64,000 bases of DNA. Source: Taxillus chinensis. Taxonomy: Eukaryota; Streptophyta; Magnoliopsida; Santalales; Loranthaceae. Position numbers and translations under genes: made by a program. The DNA lies in NCBI GenBank assembly GCA_023512835.1, contig CM042084.1:49585609-49649608 (forward strand). The letters run 5' to 3'. Shown here piece after piece: positions 45,436 through 56,930 of the stretch (its first letter is position 1; every line of letters begins with the position of its first letter). Below the pieces are notes generated by a model. The model saw only the letters and a list, made by a program, of their open reading frames with translations, ran no database searches and was not told the DNA's origin.

Positions 45436-46506
45436 ATGGCCGAAGAAAGCAGCATGTTATTCAATACCCGCCTCAACTCCGGGGGAGCTCAAGAGCCCCT
45501 TCCCAACCGAAGCAGCTGTGAAAATGTTGATCCACCTCAACCTACTGCTGCCGCTGCTCCTCAACCATGGAGTTCAGGCTACACTTTAAGAAAACCACCA
45601 AAGTTCACACCAGAGCTTTTCTCCCAGTGGAAAGCTCACATGAAGATGTTCATGACCTGTCATGATCATCTAATGTGGCTGTGTCTTCATTAGGAGCTTC
45701 CCATTCCGATGACCATCGGAGAAAATGGGGTCAGGAGACCAAAGACTGATGCTGAACTCACTCACGATGAAAGAGCCTAGCAATACGCCAGTGAAAAGGC
45801 TCTAGCTTACGTGACATCGTCCTTGGATTCAGAGGCTTTCACGGACGTCCAGGGCTGCACGACAGCAAAAGCTGTGTGGGACAAATTGACTATTCTATAT
45901 GAAGGAAGTCAGTCCCAGATGCAGAATGTCATTTGCGCTCTCAGACAGAATTTTGAGAGCTTCAACCATAAACCTGGCGAATCCCTGGAGAGCATCTATC
46001 GGCGATTCGGCAAGCTTATCCTGGAATTGAAAACTGTCAACGAGCACTACACTCAGTTCCAAATAAATGACAAGTTCTTTCGTTCCTTGCCGGATCACTA
46101 TTACACCAAGCAGCTCCAGATGCAATCCAAAGACAACTGGCAGTATGCTCCCCTTGAAGAGCTATATGGAGAGCTACGGACTCATGAGGTCAGATTCAAA
46201 TACACTGACCGAGACGAGAAGATAGCTCGGAAAGAAAAGGGGGTATCTCTTAAGGCTACGGCTGGACCAAGCATGCTGACGGAGGACGATACGGAAGAGT
46301 GAGAAAACTCTGACTCGGACATGGAAGAAGAAATAGCACTTCTGGTGAAATCCTTCACACGATTCCTGCGAAAAAGCAAAAAACGATTCAGAAGAGGCTC
46401 TTCCTCATCCTCGAGAAGGAAGGAGCAGTCGGAGTCGACATCCCAAGACTGCTACAACTGCGGGAAACCTGGTCATTAGGCCAAGGACTGTAGATCCAAA
46501 CCCAAG
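45436..46506 (+). pseudogene. SIRE-like gag (capsid and zinc knuckle), with stops
   Basis: The start is ATG at 45436. The capsid-type Gag domain is PPKFTPELFSQWKAHMKMFM, then SYVTSSLD-type and YRRFGKLILELKTVNEHY. Stops occur at 45691-45693, about 45778 and 46300-46302, all in one frame. The knuckle reads CYNCGKPGH then a stop then AKDC at about 46453-46490, so its H-to-C spacing is kept with one stop inside. These look like point nonsense changes rather than deletions. Confidence 0.85.
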
Positions 46507-47736
46507 ATGGCTGACAAGGACGACAAGGTTAAACCCCGACGCTCCACCTCAGACAACAGCAAAATGAAGAGGAAGGCGTTCGTCTCAAAATACAACAGTG
46601 GATCGGAAGAAGAAGAGGAATCTTCAGACGACGTACCAATGGAAAAGGCGAACGTCTGCCTCATGGCAAACACTAAGGTACCTTCTATCTCTGAGCTCTT
46701 GAGTAAACTAGAATCTCTTACTAAGGAACGTGATGATGAAAAGAATGAGAGATTAATAATTACTCAAATGTATCAAAATATGAGCGGTCAGACTAAACAC
46801 CTAGAACTTACTATTTCTAAACTTGAAAAGGACATAGCTGACTACCGAAGCAGGGAGGTTTGGTATGACGACCTAAGAGCTGAGAATCACCTGCTGAATA
46901 CCAACCTCACATGCATGAATGTAAATCTTAAAAGACTCGAGATTGAACTTGAGAAGGAAAAGGAAATAAATCGTAAATGGCTAAAATCCGGAGAAATAGC
47001 CTCTACATTTAGAACTGATCCTGACAATATCCAAGTCAAACCTGGCCTAGGATCCGAATCCACTTCCACTGATCCAACTACTGAGTGCCCTCCGGACTAC
47101 ACTCCAAAACTAACCAACCTATATCCTGTTAGTACATCTAAACCGTTGGATGGTTTTGTTTCAGGTGGCACCATAGTTTATGATTGTGGAACAGAGGCTG
47201 CCACTGCTAATCCCGAAGTAGTAGCACCCACACCAAACGATGAAGGGAAGGTTACTGTAGTTAAAGCCGAAACTACAGCACCCAGAAACAAAGAAAAGGC
47301 TAAGGTTGACGCATCTAGGGCCAAGAGCGCGTCACCCGTTCGCAAAGGATTAGGCCATAGGGAACAGAGTAGGAAACCTGTTAAGCCAAAGAAACCTGTA
47401 TCCCCTATTGTAACTCCACATCATAGTGTCTATTCGATATGTCGTGAAATAGGCCACTACCATTATGAATGTTGGAGTCTAACTGATGACTGGTTTTGTA
47501 ATCACTTTTTAATCAATAAAAATCAGGTTGTCAAAAAGGGTTCTTCTCGGAAATCTAAATCTAAAACTCCTAGGAGCGTCTCACCTAAGAAAACCCAAGT
47601 TAAAGAAGCAACTAATACGAAAAAATCTAAGTCAACCTGGAAAGTTAAAGTTCCGAGAAACGTAAAATCCGGAATAGTTGACACTGTTGTTGCTTCTCCT
47701 AACCGCCCGAAACAAGTCTGGGCACCAAAAGTGTAA
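46507..47736 (+). CDS. SIRE-like Gag C-terminal extension
   Basis: 409 codons open, in frame with upstream gag. It is acidic (SGSEEEEESSDDVPME) then coiled-coil-like (KLESLTKERDDEKNERL, KRLEIELEKEKEINRKW), then lysine-rich, with a second Cys/His cluster (CREIGHYHYECW). Large charged Gag extensions of this kind are usual in SIRE elements. The catalytic protease follows in the next segment after a stop. Confidence 0.75.
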   Translation: MADKDDKVKPRRSTSDNSKMKRKAFVSKYNSGSEEEEESSDDVPMEKANVCLMANTKVPSISELLSKLESLTKERDDEKNERLIITQMYQNMSGQTKHLELTISKLEKDIADYRSREVWYDDLRAENHLLNTNLTCMNVNLKRLEIELEKEKEINRKWLKSGEIASTFRTDPDNIQVKPGLGSESTSTDPTTECPPDYTPKLTNLYPVSTSKPLDGFVSGGTIVYDCGTEAATANPEVVAPTPNDEGKVTVVKAETTAPRNKEKAKVDASRAKSASPVRKGLGHREQSRKPVKPKKPVSPIVTPHHSVYSICREIGHYHYECWSLTDDWFCNHFLINKNQVVKKGSSRKSKSKTPRSVSPKKTQVKEATNTKKSKSTWKVKVPRNVKSGIVDTVVASPNRPKQVWAPKV

Positions 47737-47745
47737 TCTGTTGTC

Positions 47746-50700
47746 TTGCAGGAGCATCTATGGAATTCACTGCCATCTCACTTGAAGTCAAAGATCAATC
47801 AAAGCAAGTGGATACTCGATAGCGGATGCTCCGGACACATGATGGGTGATAAGTCTCTGCTTGTGGATATTACCGACAAACGAGGCCCATCCGTAACATA
47901 TGGCGACAACAGTAAAGGTAAGACTGTGGGGTATGGCACTTTAACCAACGGCTGTGTATCAATTACTAAGGTTGCATTAGTCGAAGGTTTGAAGCATAAT
48001 CTGCTGAGTGTCAGTAATTTATGTGACAAAGGATTCACAGTTTACTTTTTGTCAAACACCTACACAGTTAGAGATAACTTATCCGGAGAAATTAAGTTAT
48101 CCGGATCAAGAGATGGGGACATATATTCTGTGGTCTTGAGAAATAATTCTTCTGACCCTGTATGCTTCCTCACTACAGCATCACATGAAGATAGTTGGCT
48201 ATGGCACAAGCGTTGCGCACATTTAAATTTTAAGACCTTGTCTAAATTAGTGTCGCTTGATTTGGTCACTGGTTTGCCTAAACACAAATACTCCAGAAAC
48301 ACTCTCTGTCGAGAATGCCAACTAGGCAAACAGACCAAACATAGTTTTAAGAGCAAATCAGTTACTTCAATAACTGCTCCTTTATAATTTCTTCACATGG
48401 ACCTTTGTGGTCCCATTTCTGTCTCTTCACTTGCTGGTGCAAGATACACTCTAGTGGTTATCGATGACTTCACCAGATACACATGGGTGATGTTCCTGAA
48501 ATCTAAGGATCAAACTTTTGAACACCTTGTCGATCTCTTCAACTGGATAAGCAATTCATAAGGACTGAGCATTAAATGCATCAAGAGTGATCATGGTATA
48601 GAATTTGATTTCTTATAAATGAGGTCATATTGTTCTGAACAGGGCATTCAGCACGACTTCTCTGCGCCTAGAACTCCACAACAAAATGGGGTAGCTGAGC
48701 GCAAGAATCGCACTTTAGTCGAGGCTGGAAGATCAATGTTAGCAGGGGCAAAGCTTCCTCTCAGTCTATGGGCTGAAGCGGTGTCTACCGCCTGCTATGT
48801 TCAGAACAAGACTCTTATAAATAAATTAACCATGAAAACACCCTACGAGATGTGGACAGGCCGAAAGCCTTCTATTTCACATTTCAGGACCTTTGGGTGT
48901 ACTTGCTACGTATTGAACAATGGAAAAGAATCCTGCAATAAATTTGAACCAAAATCCAATGATGGGATATTTGTTGGGTATTCATTTCATAGCAAGGCTT
49001 ATCGCGTTTTCAATAGAAAACTCTTCAAAGTTGAAGAATCTATCCATGTGACTTTTGATGAAACTAACACGGATTGGTCGAAAGTTGGTTCTTCAAGTTC
49101 TAATGTGCAGGATCACGACCACAACGTTGACTACTCAAGGTTTATGAATGTTCCTGTCACCTCTACTGACCAACCATGTGGCACCAATCAAGAACGAAGA
49201 AATGATGCAGATGATGCTACGGATGAATCGGACTTGGGATTTCCACATAACTCTGGATATATTCCTTCGGATATTCAAAATACCGGAGTATCTTCCAGTC
49301 CATCTGGACCAGTTGATACGGAAATGAACAGTAATTGAGAACCTCAAAATACTCCAGAACCTGTTAATTTTAATAACGCTGGCCCTGAAGAAGCTCAATC
49401 AGAGGACGACCAAGGACCACCTAATCTGACAGAGCTTCAAATCATTGAGTATTCACCACCACTTGCGCAAAACTATAGGTGGACTCAAAGCCACCCTCAA
49501 GAACAAGTGATTGGTGATCCTACTGTTGGTGTTAGAACAAGAGTAGCCGCCTCCAACATGTGTCTCTACTCTTGCTTTTTGTCGTAGATAGATCCAAAAG
49601 TGGTGGAAGAAGCTCTTCAAGACTCAAATTGGATAGACGCCATGCAGGAAGAGTTAAATCAGTTCAAAAGGAATGATGTGTGGACTCTTATACCAAGGCC
49701 AAAGTCTCAACAAGTCATTGGAGTTAAATGGGTGTTCCAGAACAAACTTGATACGGACGGAATCGTAATCCGGAACAAAGCCCGACTGGTAGCCAAGGGT
49801 TATCGTCAAGAAGAAGGAATAGACTATGACGAAACTTTTGCCCCAGTAGCCAGACTTGAGGCAATCAGAATGTTCCTGGCATACGCTTCATACGAAAACT
49901 TTAAAGTTTATCAAATGGATGTCAAGAGTGCATTTCTAAATGGAGACCTTTAAGAGGAGGTATATGTTGAACAACCTCCAGGCTTCGTTGAACCAAAGGC
50001 TGGACATCTGGTCTACAAACTAAGGAAAGCCTTGTATGGATTGAAGCAAGTTCCAAGAGCCTGGTACGACACACTTTCGGAATTCTTACTTGCTCACAAC
50101 TTCCAAAAAGGGAAGATTGACACCACGCTATTCTTACGGAAAGAGAAGACACATACTCTGATCGTACAGATCTACGTGGATGATATCATTTTCGGATCAA
50201 CTAATCCGAAACTTTGTGATGAGTTCGCCAAGTTGATGACTTGTAAGTTTGAGATGAGTATGATGGGAGAACTGTCCTACTTTCTTGGGATCGAGGTCAA
50301 ACAACTGAAGGAAAGGATCTTCATCAACCAAGCTAAGTACACTCGTGACTTAATCAAGAAGTTTGGTATGGAAGGTTCATCACCCGTCAAAACCCCAATG
50401 CCAGTCAGTGCCAAGTTAGACCCAGATGTTGATGGCAAATCAGTGAATGTGACTGAGTACAGAGGGATGATTGGATCCTTGCTGTGCCTTACAGCAAGTC
50501 GCCCGGACATAATGTTTGCAACTTGCATCTGCGCAAGATATCAGGCGAATCCCAAAGAGTCACATATGCTTCACGTAAAACGGATATTAAGGTATCTCAA
50601 AGGGACAATTAATTTGGGACTCTAGTACCCAAAAGAGTCCAACTTCGTCTTATCCGGATATTCTGATGCTGATTTTGCCGGATGTTGCATAGACAGGAAA

Positions 50701-51120
50701 AGCACCAGTGGTACATGCCAATTCCTTGGAAACAGATTGATCTCTTGGTTCAGTAAGAAGCAGAATTCCGTATCAACCTCTACTGCTGAAGCAGAATATA
50801 TAGCTTTGGGAGTTCTTGCGCACGACTTTTCTCGGATGCAAAGTCAACTTACCGACTACGGTTTCAACATGACATCTGTTCCACTCTACTATGACAATAC
50901 CAGGTCTTATTGCTATCAGCAATAATCCCGTCATGCATCCAAAGACAAAACATATTGAGGTCAGGCATCATTTCATTCGCGATCATGTTCTTAAAAAGCA
51001 CATATCCCTGGAACATGTTGCTACTGAAGATCAACTGGCGGATATACTTACAAAGCCCCTACCTGATGTAAGATTTTCTAAACTTCTTCTCAAATTAGGT
51101 ATGCTTGACTTTTTTGCATA
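47746..51120 (+). pseudogene. SIRE-like pol (protease, integrase, RT, RNase H), with stops
   Basis: Protease LDSGCSGHMMGD (about 47816) and pre-integrase (WLWHKRCAHLNFKTLSKL, CRECQLGKQTKHSF) are open to 48387. The integrase core spans 48388-49338 with stops at 48385-48387, 48559-48561 and about 48616, then NGVAERKNRTLVEAGRSM and the conserved C-terminal part. RT (49600-50625) has [13 protein letters not shown] and a TAA at 49951-49953, then YVDD intact at 50173-50184. RNase H (50640-51120) has STAEAEYIALG and HIEVRHHFIRD, with a frameshift near 50910. The stop at 51118-51120 ends the polyprotein. Confidence 0.88.
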
Positions 51121-52140
51121 GCTTCTCACCTTTTATCCATCAGTAGTTATTTTCAGAACATGCATTGTTGTACTTCATGGTTAGTGATAGATACTGAACT
51201 TCATGTTTAGCTAGCTTACTTTAATCGTGTAAATGCTCTGATATTTCTTACTAAGTTAATATGGGAGGATGCTTGCTTATCCGGACTGACAGTGAATCAA
51301 GTAAACATAATTAAATTTATATGACACAAATCCTATTCGGATGTCATGAATTCAATCCAACTCCATCTTTTATCACATGTCTTATGATTTAATGACTGAC
51401 TGAAATATCTAAGATGCATGGTTGAGGAATGATTTGGGATAGCTCGGATTAAAAGTGGAAATTCACTGTGTCTGCCGATCAGCTGCTTGTGAAGTAAATC
51501 AAGGATAGGCAGCAGTTTCTCACGATTCATGTTAAACAGGAAACGTCTTGACAGGCTCTAAAAGTCAACGGGGGAGAAATTGCTCTCTCTATTATTTAAG
51601 TAAAACCCCCGGATTCGTACTTCATGACCTCTTTCCTGGCTGTCTATCTGAGGGGGAGTCATCCTCGAGAAGATCGCATCAAAATGATTTGCTGATCTCA
51701 GGGGAGAGAATACTTCATTAAACCTTAAGTAAGGCCCCCTGTTTCAGCAAAAGGCATGACTACAGGGCGAGAGAATGCTTATTATTAAGTAATGCCTCTC
51801 TGATATGTCTCGGATGTTCCGCCCTATAACTCTCACTCATAAAGCTGATTGGATTTGCACTGTTGAATCGGAATTGCGGATTGCTTGGCTGTTATCTTCC
51901 TCTTCCTAGCATTTTAGGCATGATAGTCGGTTGTAACATCATACATCATGTGCTCTTCCTTCCATTTTCACTCATACATTCTCTGATGGATGAAGTCATA
52001 TAAATCTAATTAATCTTTGCTCTCATTGTCAGTATGAAGGATTGGCTATGTTGACCTATTGGATTTATGTGTTAATTATCTCACACATACATTAATTTCG
52101 GTATGATAGCTTTCACTTCGTTTGTATGTGTCTAGCACTT
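51121..52140 (+). other. spacer after SIRE-like pol
   Basis: No coding frame. Several G-rich purine runs (ACGGGGGAGAAA near 51569, GAGGGGGAGTC near 51650, CAGGGGAGAGAA near 51700) resemble the multiple polypurine tracts seen 3' of pol in SIRE-type elements. It ends at the Tekay insertion. Confidence 0.5.
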
Positions 52141-52639
52141 TGTCACGCCCCGGATTTCCAACCCGAGGAAACCGGTACGTGACTCCCCTTTTTACCCACA
52201 CGGAGGGCAAAGGGGTTAGGATACAAACCAAGAACTGAACATTTTAAACATTCACAACACATTCAAGAAAAATAAAGTCCATCAAGCAATCCACAAACCA
52301 AATCAGTCTTTAATACAAAGTCTTCTTTTCAATCCATCCCCATTGGGGTTACATCAGTTCCCATAATAAAATAACATAAACAATAAAATAAATAAGGTCT
52401 TCCACCTTGGGGTCCCACCTAACGTCTGTAGGTTCCTGTAAAGAAAACAACATGGTAGGAGGGGTGAGCAACCACGCTCGGTAGGGATCATGTGTCTCCC
52501 AACCCATCCCATGCACCTAATATCTACATGCCTTGTGTACAAGTGCTGTGTGCGTGATACAATTATTCCACCAGATATAGTTACAAGCTATAACAAGAAA
52601 ACACAATCATACATGGGCTGGTACATAAACACTCCCAGG

Positions 52640-52805
52640 CTTCCACGGCCACCGGGTTTCAAGAACAGTCCCGGGCTTCCACAGCCACCGGGTTCCACAA
52701 AAAAGTCCCGGGCTTCCACGGCCACCGGGTTCCACAAAACAGTCCCAGGCTTCCACAGCCACCGGGTTCCACAAAACAGTCCCGGGCTTCCACAGCCACC
52801 GGGTG
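52640..52805. repeat. 37-bp tandem repeat inside Tekay 3' LTR (5 copies)
   Basis: CTTCCACAGCCACCGGGT units start at 52640, 52676, 52713, 52750 and 52787. The other LTR has four copies at 59958, 59994, 60031 and 60066. Confidence 0.88.
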
Positions 52806-53408
52806 TACAAGCAAACACGCAGCACACATGGCCATACAGGCATAACATCAAACACTTAGTATGCTTAGTCACACATGAATAACATTGAACACTTAGCATG
52901 CATATATCCACAAGCTCATAAACCCAGCCACACAGACATTATCTAACACACTGGACGTGCGTGGCCTCACCAGGCATTACCTCAAACACATATCATGCAC
53001 ACCCTCACCAGGCATTATCTCAAATACATAACATGCACGGCCTCACCAGGCATTATGTCAAACACTTGCAGGCATATATACATATATCCAAACAACACGC
53101 CATTGAAGGCCAACATTCATATAGGAGATCACACCTATATGAATTTACATATAAATAGTATGATAACAAGGACAATATTCAACGGGTAATTCACCACAGG
53201 GCCTAACCCCGGATTAGGTACAAGAAGACAGAACCCCTACCTTAATGAAGATCCTCCTTGCTCCCGTGTTAGATGCCGTCCTCCCCACGCAAGATGCTCC
53301 AGCAAGAACCCAGAGCTTCTCCCCCCTTTCCCTCTCTCTAGCTCTCTCTCTCTCCACGACGGCTGCAGTGGCTGAAAAACCCCTAACCCTAGAACAAGGA
53401 GTCTCCTC

Positions 53409-53421
53409 ATCCTTATATAGG
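53409..53421 (-). promoter_or_regulatory. TATA box of Tekay-like 3' LTR
   Basis: The minus strand reads GGCCTATATAAGG. The identical motif is in the 5' LTR at about 60690-60702. It lies just downstream of the two ACGT-core palindromes. Confidence 0.65.
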
Positions 53422-53430
53422 CCTTCCACT

Positions 53431-53490
53431 ATCAAAACGACGTAGTTTTGATTAAATGAAACCCAGGATCAAAACGACGTAGTTTTGATC
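53431..53490 (-). promoter_or_regulatory. pair of ACGT-core palindromes upstream of the TATA box
   Basis: ATCAAAACGACGTAGTTTTG plus AT (53431-53452) recurs at 53468-53489. Each has 8-bp inverted arms (ATCAAAAC/GTTTTGAT) around GACGTA. Both copies are conserved in the other LTR (60711 and 60748). The ACGT core is typical of plant bZIP sites; binding is inference. Confidence 0.55.
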
Positions 53491-53619
53491 ACACAAGTTA
53501 GCACCTTTCCGCACCCATATAGGCCAAAATACTCAGAATTTCAACATGGTCCTTTGGAGAAAGTTCCTTAGAATGTCAAAACCAAGGGAACCATGCAAAA
53601 ATATGCTGCACGCCAATTT

Positions 53620-53645
53620 GCACGTGAATTCCCCAATTCACGTGC
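53620..53645 (-). promoter_or_regulatory. perfect inverted repeat carrying two G-boxes
   Basis: GCACGTGAATT, CCCC, AATTCACGTGC: 11-bp arms with a 4-bp loop and a CACGTG in each arm. It is conserved at 60901-60926. Three more CACGTG sites follow in U3 (53720, 53740, 53822). Confidence 0.65.
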
Positions 53646-53915
53646 AACTCCATATGCACTCCAAATGCTCTCAAACTTTACCCCTAGCCTCCTTGCATCA
53701 TTTAAGACAACCACACTTGCACGTGAATTGGACTCATATCACGTGCACCTCACATACATGTCCATTTGGCCTGAAACTTCGTGGTAGATAGAGGACATCA
53801 TTCTAAGCATCTTTCCTTTTGCACGTGAATTCATTGGAGTCCATTTACTAGGTCAAAATCTAGAAAAACTCTACTCGGGAGGCAAACCGACTAACTCAAG
53901 GTACGGGTCCTTACA

Positions 53916-53928
53916 TCCTCTCCCCCTT
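53916..53928 (-). other. polypurine tract of Tekay-like element
   Basis: The minus strand reads AAGGGGGAGAGGA directly before TGTAAGG. Confidence 0.9.
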
Positions 53929-54224
53929 AAGACTTTTCATCCTCGAAAAGAAATGACATAAGAGGAAAACAAACACAAGCTACCCATTTGCCACACGGCG
54001 AGCCACAACACCCAAATGGGTCATACACCACACACAAGACAACAAGACATCACAAGTACCACCATAATCCATAACCACAATAATGCACATAACACATGTC
54101 CACATGGCACGAATACACATCTCAAGGCACATCACAAATAAGAACACATGTCTTTAAAAGACAATACAAATACATCAACTAATACAAGAAAACACATCAC
54201 AAGAAAACATCACTATCCATCCCT

Positions 54225-54492
54225 TGGCCAGCCCACCTCCCACGCTTAAGATTGTTCGGTCCTCGAACAAGTCCAGGTCTTGCTCACGCATCACGGACTC
54301 ACGTTCCCATGTCTCCTCCTCAATGCCACGGTGCTGCCACAGCACGCGAACCAAAGGAATAGCATGACCACGCAAAAGCTTCTCTCGCCGATCTAGGATA
54401 CGGATAGGGGCCTCAATGACGGACATGTCATCCTCAATGTCCAACGTCCCCCAATCAATCACATGAGTGGGGTCAGGGTGATACTTCCTCAA
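54225..54492 (-). pseudogene. Tekay-like integrase C-terminal chromodomain
   Basis: The frame reads YHPDPTHVIDW, then IEAPIRILDRREKLLRGHAI and VLWQHRGIEEETWERESVMR. This is the chromodomain that in chromoviruses directs integration to heterochromatin. It is in a separate frame from the integrase core. Confidence 0.85.
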
Positions 54493-54543
54493 CCTGGGAC
54501 ACGTGAAACACGTTGTGCACTCGACTCGGCCGCGGTGGTAACG

Positions 54544-55554
54544 CTAACCGGTAGGCCACGGCCCTACACGATCCAGAATCGCAAAAGGACCAATAAACCG
54601 CGGAGATAGCTTGGAACCGCGCCCAAACCGTCGATGTCCACGACGTGGAGAGACACGAAGGAACACATGATCACCAACAGAAAACTCCAAAGGTCGCCGT
54701 CGCTGATCCGCATAAGATTTCTGCCGACTCTGAGCTGACAACAAACGCTGACGAATCAACTTGACCTTCTCAGTAGCCTCTTGAACCAACTGTGGCCCCA
54801 AGAGAGCTGTCTCCCCCACCTCGGTCCAACACAAGGGTGACCGACACGGCCGTCCGTACAATGCCTCAAAAGGAGCCATCCCAATGGATGCCTGATAACT
54901 GTTGTTGTAGGCAAACTCTACCAAAGGAAGGTGAGTTGCCCACGAACCCCCGAAATCTAACACACAGGCCCGTAACATGTCCTCCAACGTCCGATTCGTC
55001 CTCTCTCGTCCGGCCGTCGGTCTCAGGGTGAAAGGCTGTACTCAAATGAAGCTTGGTCCCCATAGCCTCCTCGCAAAACTGCCCAAAAACGGGAAGTGAA
55101 CCTCGAATCCCGGTCCGAGACAACCGATGATGGTACTCCATGCAGTCTCACAATCTCGTTCATGTACAGCTGACTCAAGGTCCCAATAGAGTCCCGCTCG
55201 CGAACAGCAAGGAAATGGGCCGACTTTGTGAGTCGATCCACAATCACCCAAATCATATCCTTCCTCCCAGTGGTGGGTGGAAGACCAGTCACAAAATCCA
55301 TCGCGATATGGTCCCACTTCCACTCTGCTATGGGCAAGGGCAGTAACATGCCCGCCGGCCGCCGATGCTCGGCCTTCACCTGGCCGACACGTGAGGCACC
55401 GCGAAACAAAGGCAGCTACATCGCGTTTCATCCCAGGCCACCAAAAATGTCCGCGAAGCGCATGGTACATCTTCGTACCCCCTGGATGCACAAGAACTCT
55501 AGATTGGTGAAACGCCCTCATCACTTCATCCCCGAGGGAAGAAGCCACTACCAA
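54544..55554 (-). pseudogene. Tekay-like integrase, frameshifted
   Basis: HHCC zinc domain (HPGGTKMYHALRGHFWWPGM, then CLTC) at about 55400-55510. The core spans two frames (55023-55409: WDHIAMDFVTGLPP, VVSDRDSRF; 54866-55141: HLSTAFHPETDG), then the C-terminal part at 54544-54987 (LRVSPRRGHRRFGRGSKLSP). Three frame changes are present. D, D and E residues are readable across frames. Confidence 0.88.
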
Positions 55555-55796
55555 CCGCCTCGAAATGACAACTCATGCTCGGGACCCTCTGTCCGGTCCC
55601 CGGATAGCTCCCCGGCCTCAATACGGGCACGGAGAACCTCGCACTCAATGTCACCCAGTTGTTCCTCCCGGACGCGCTGGTACAACTCGGGCACTACCAC
55701 CAAAGGACTCAGGGACTGTCCCACCATCACGAACAACAGGGCCGCAGCCGCAACGTCGCCAACCGCTCCATCGCCTTCCACTCTCTCACGGCCACC

Positions 55797-56930
55797 TCAG
55801 CTTTCCCTTTTCTCGCTCAATGCATCGGCCACAACATTACCCTTGCCCGGGGTATAGGCAAGAGTAAAATCAAAGGTCTGCAAATACTCCACCCATCTCC
55901 TTTGCCTCAAATTCAAGTCCTTCGAGTAAAGATGTCCTGAAGGCTCTTGTGATCCGAGAACACCACAAACTTTTCCCCCAAGAGGTAGTGCTGCCAACTC
56001 TTCAGGGCGAAGATGACAAGCAGCTAACTCAAGGTCATGAGTAGGATAATTCTGCTCATGAGGCTTCAGCTGCCTCGACCCATAAGCTACCACACTGTGC
56101 TCCTGCATAAGCACACACCCCAAACCAACCCTGGACGCATCACAATACACCTCATACGGAATATCCTCCCTAGGCAACCTCAACACAGGTGCAGTGGTCA
56201 AACGGGTTTTGAGAGTCTCAAACGCCTGCTGACACTTGTCAGTCCAATCAAATTTCACTCCCTTCCGAGTCAACGCTGTCATAGGAGCCGCCAAACGGGA
56301 GAACCCTTCTACAAAACGACGATAGTACCCCGCCAAACCAAGAAAACTACGGATCTCAAAAACGTTGGTTGGCCTCGCCCACGATGCCACGGCCTCAATC
56401 TTGGCTGGGTCCACCCTAACTCCCTCAACTGACACCACATGGCCAAGAAAGTGAACCTCCTGCAGCCAAAACTCACACTTGCTAAACTTAGCAAACAACT
56501 GCTGGTCCCTCAAGGTTTGCAACACTGTTGCCAAGTGCTCCACATGCTCCCTCTCAGTCTTGGAATACACCAAGATATCGTCGATAAACACCACCACGAA
56601 CGAGTCTAAGTATGGGGCAAAGACTTGGTTCATCAAATGCATGAACACTGCTGGCGTATTAGTGAGCCCGAAAGGCATCATTACCCACTCATAATGCCCA
56701 TACCTGCACCGAAAAGCCGTCTTAGGGATGTCCTCCTCCCTAACCCTGAGCTGGTGATACCCCGACCGTAAATCTATTTTGGAAAACCACTGGGCCCCAC
56801 TCAATTGGTCAAACAGGTCATCTATCCGAGGCAACGGGTACTTGTTCTTCACATCACTGAATTCGACTTCGTAGTCGATGCAGAGACGTAGTGTACCATC
56901 GGCCTTCTTCGCAAAGAGCACCGGGAGCAC
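55797..56930 (-). pseudogene. Tekay-like reverse transcriptase and RNase H
   Basis: [33 protein letters not shown] and FIDDILVYS (FIDD at 56577-56588), then RNase H ([40 protein letters not shown]). Codons near 56000 are distorted by a shift in and out of frame. The C-terminal [13 protein letters not shown] block is present. The RT N-terminus is in the preceding frame (56854-57966). Confidence 0.9.

Larger units (their letters stand above)
52141..53915 (-). repeat. 3' LTR of Tekay-like element (1775 bp)
   Basis: It is bounded on the minus strand by the polypurine tract and TGTAAGG at 53915, and by ...CGTGACA at 52141. U3 carries five CACGTG boxes, two ACGT-core palindromes and a TATA box. 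A 37-bp tandem repeat lies at 52640-52805 in the R/U5 part. Confidence 0.93.

Noticed and set aside
52640..52805. Possible CRISPR array (37-bp repeats)
   Set aside because: Units are directly adjacent without spacers and lie inside an LTR of a plant retrotransposon.
52490..52911. Proline/glycine-rich repeat proteins (and the same at 59907-60271)
   Set aside because: These are shadows of the 37-bp tandem repeat inside the Tekay LTRs.
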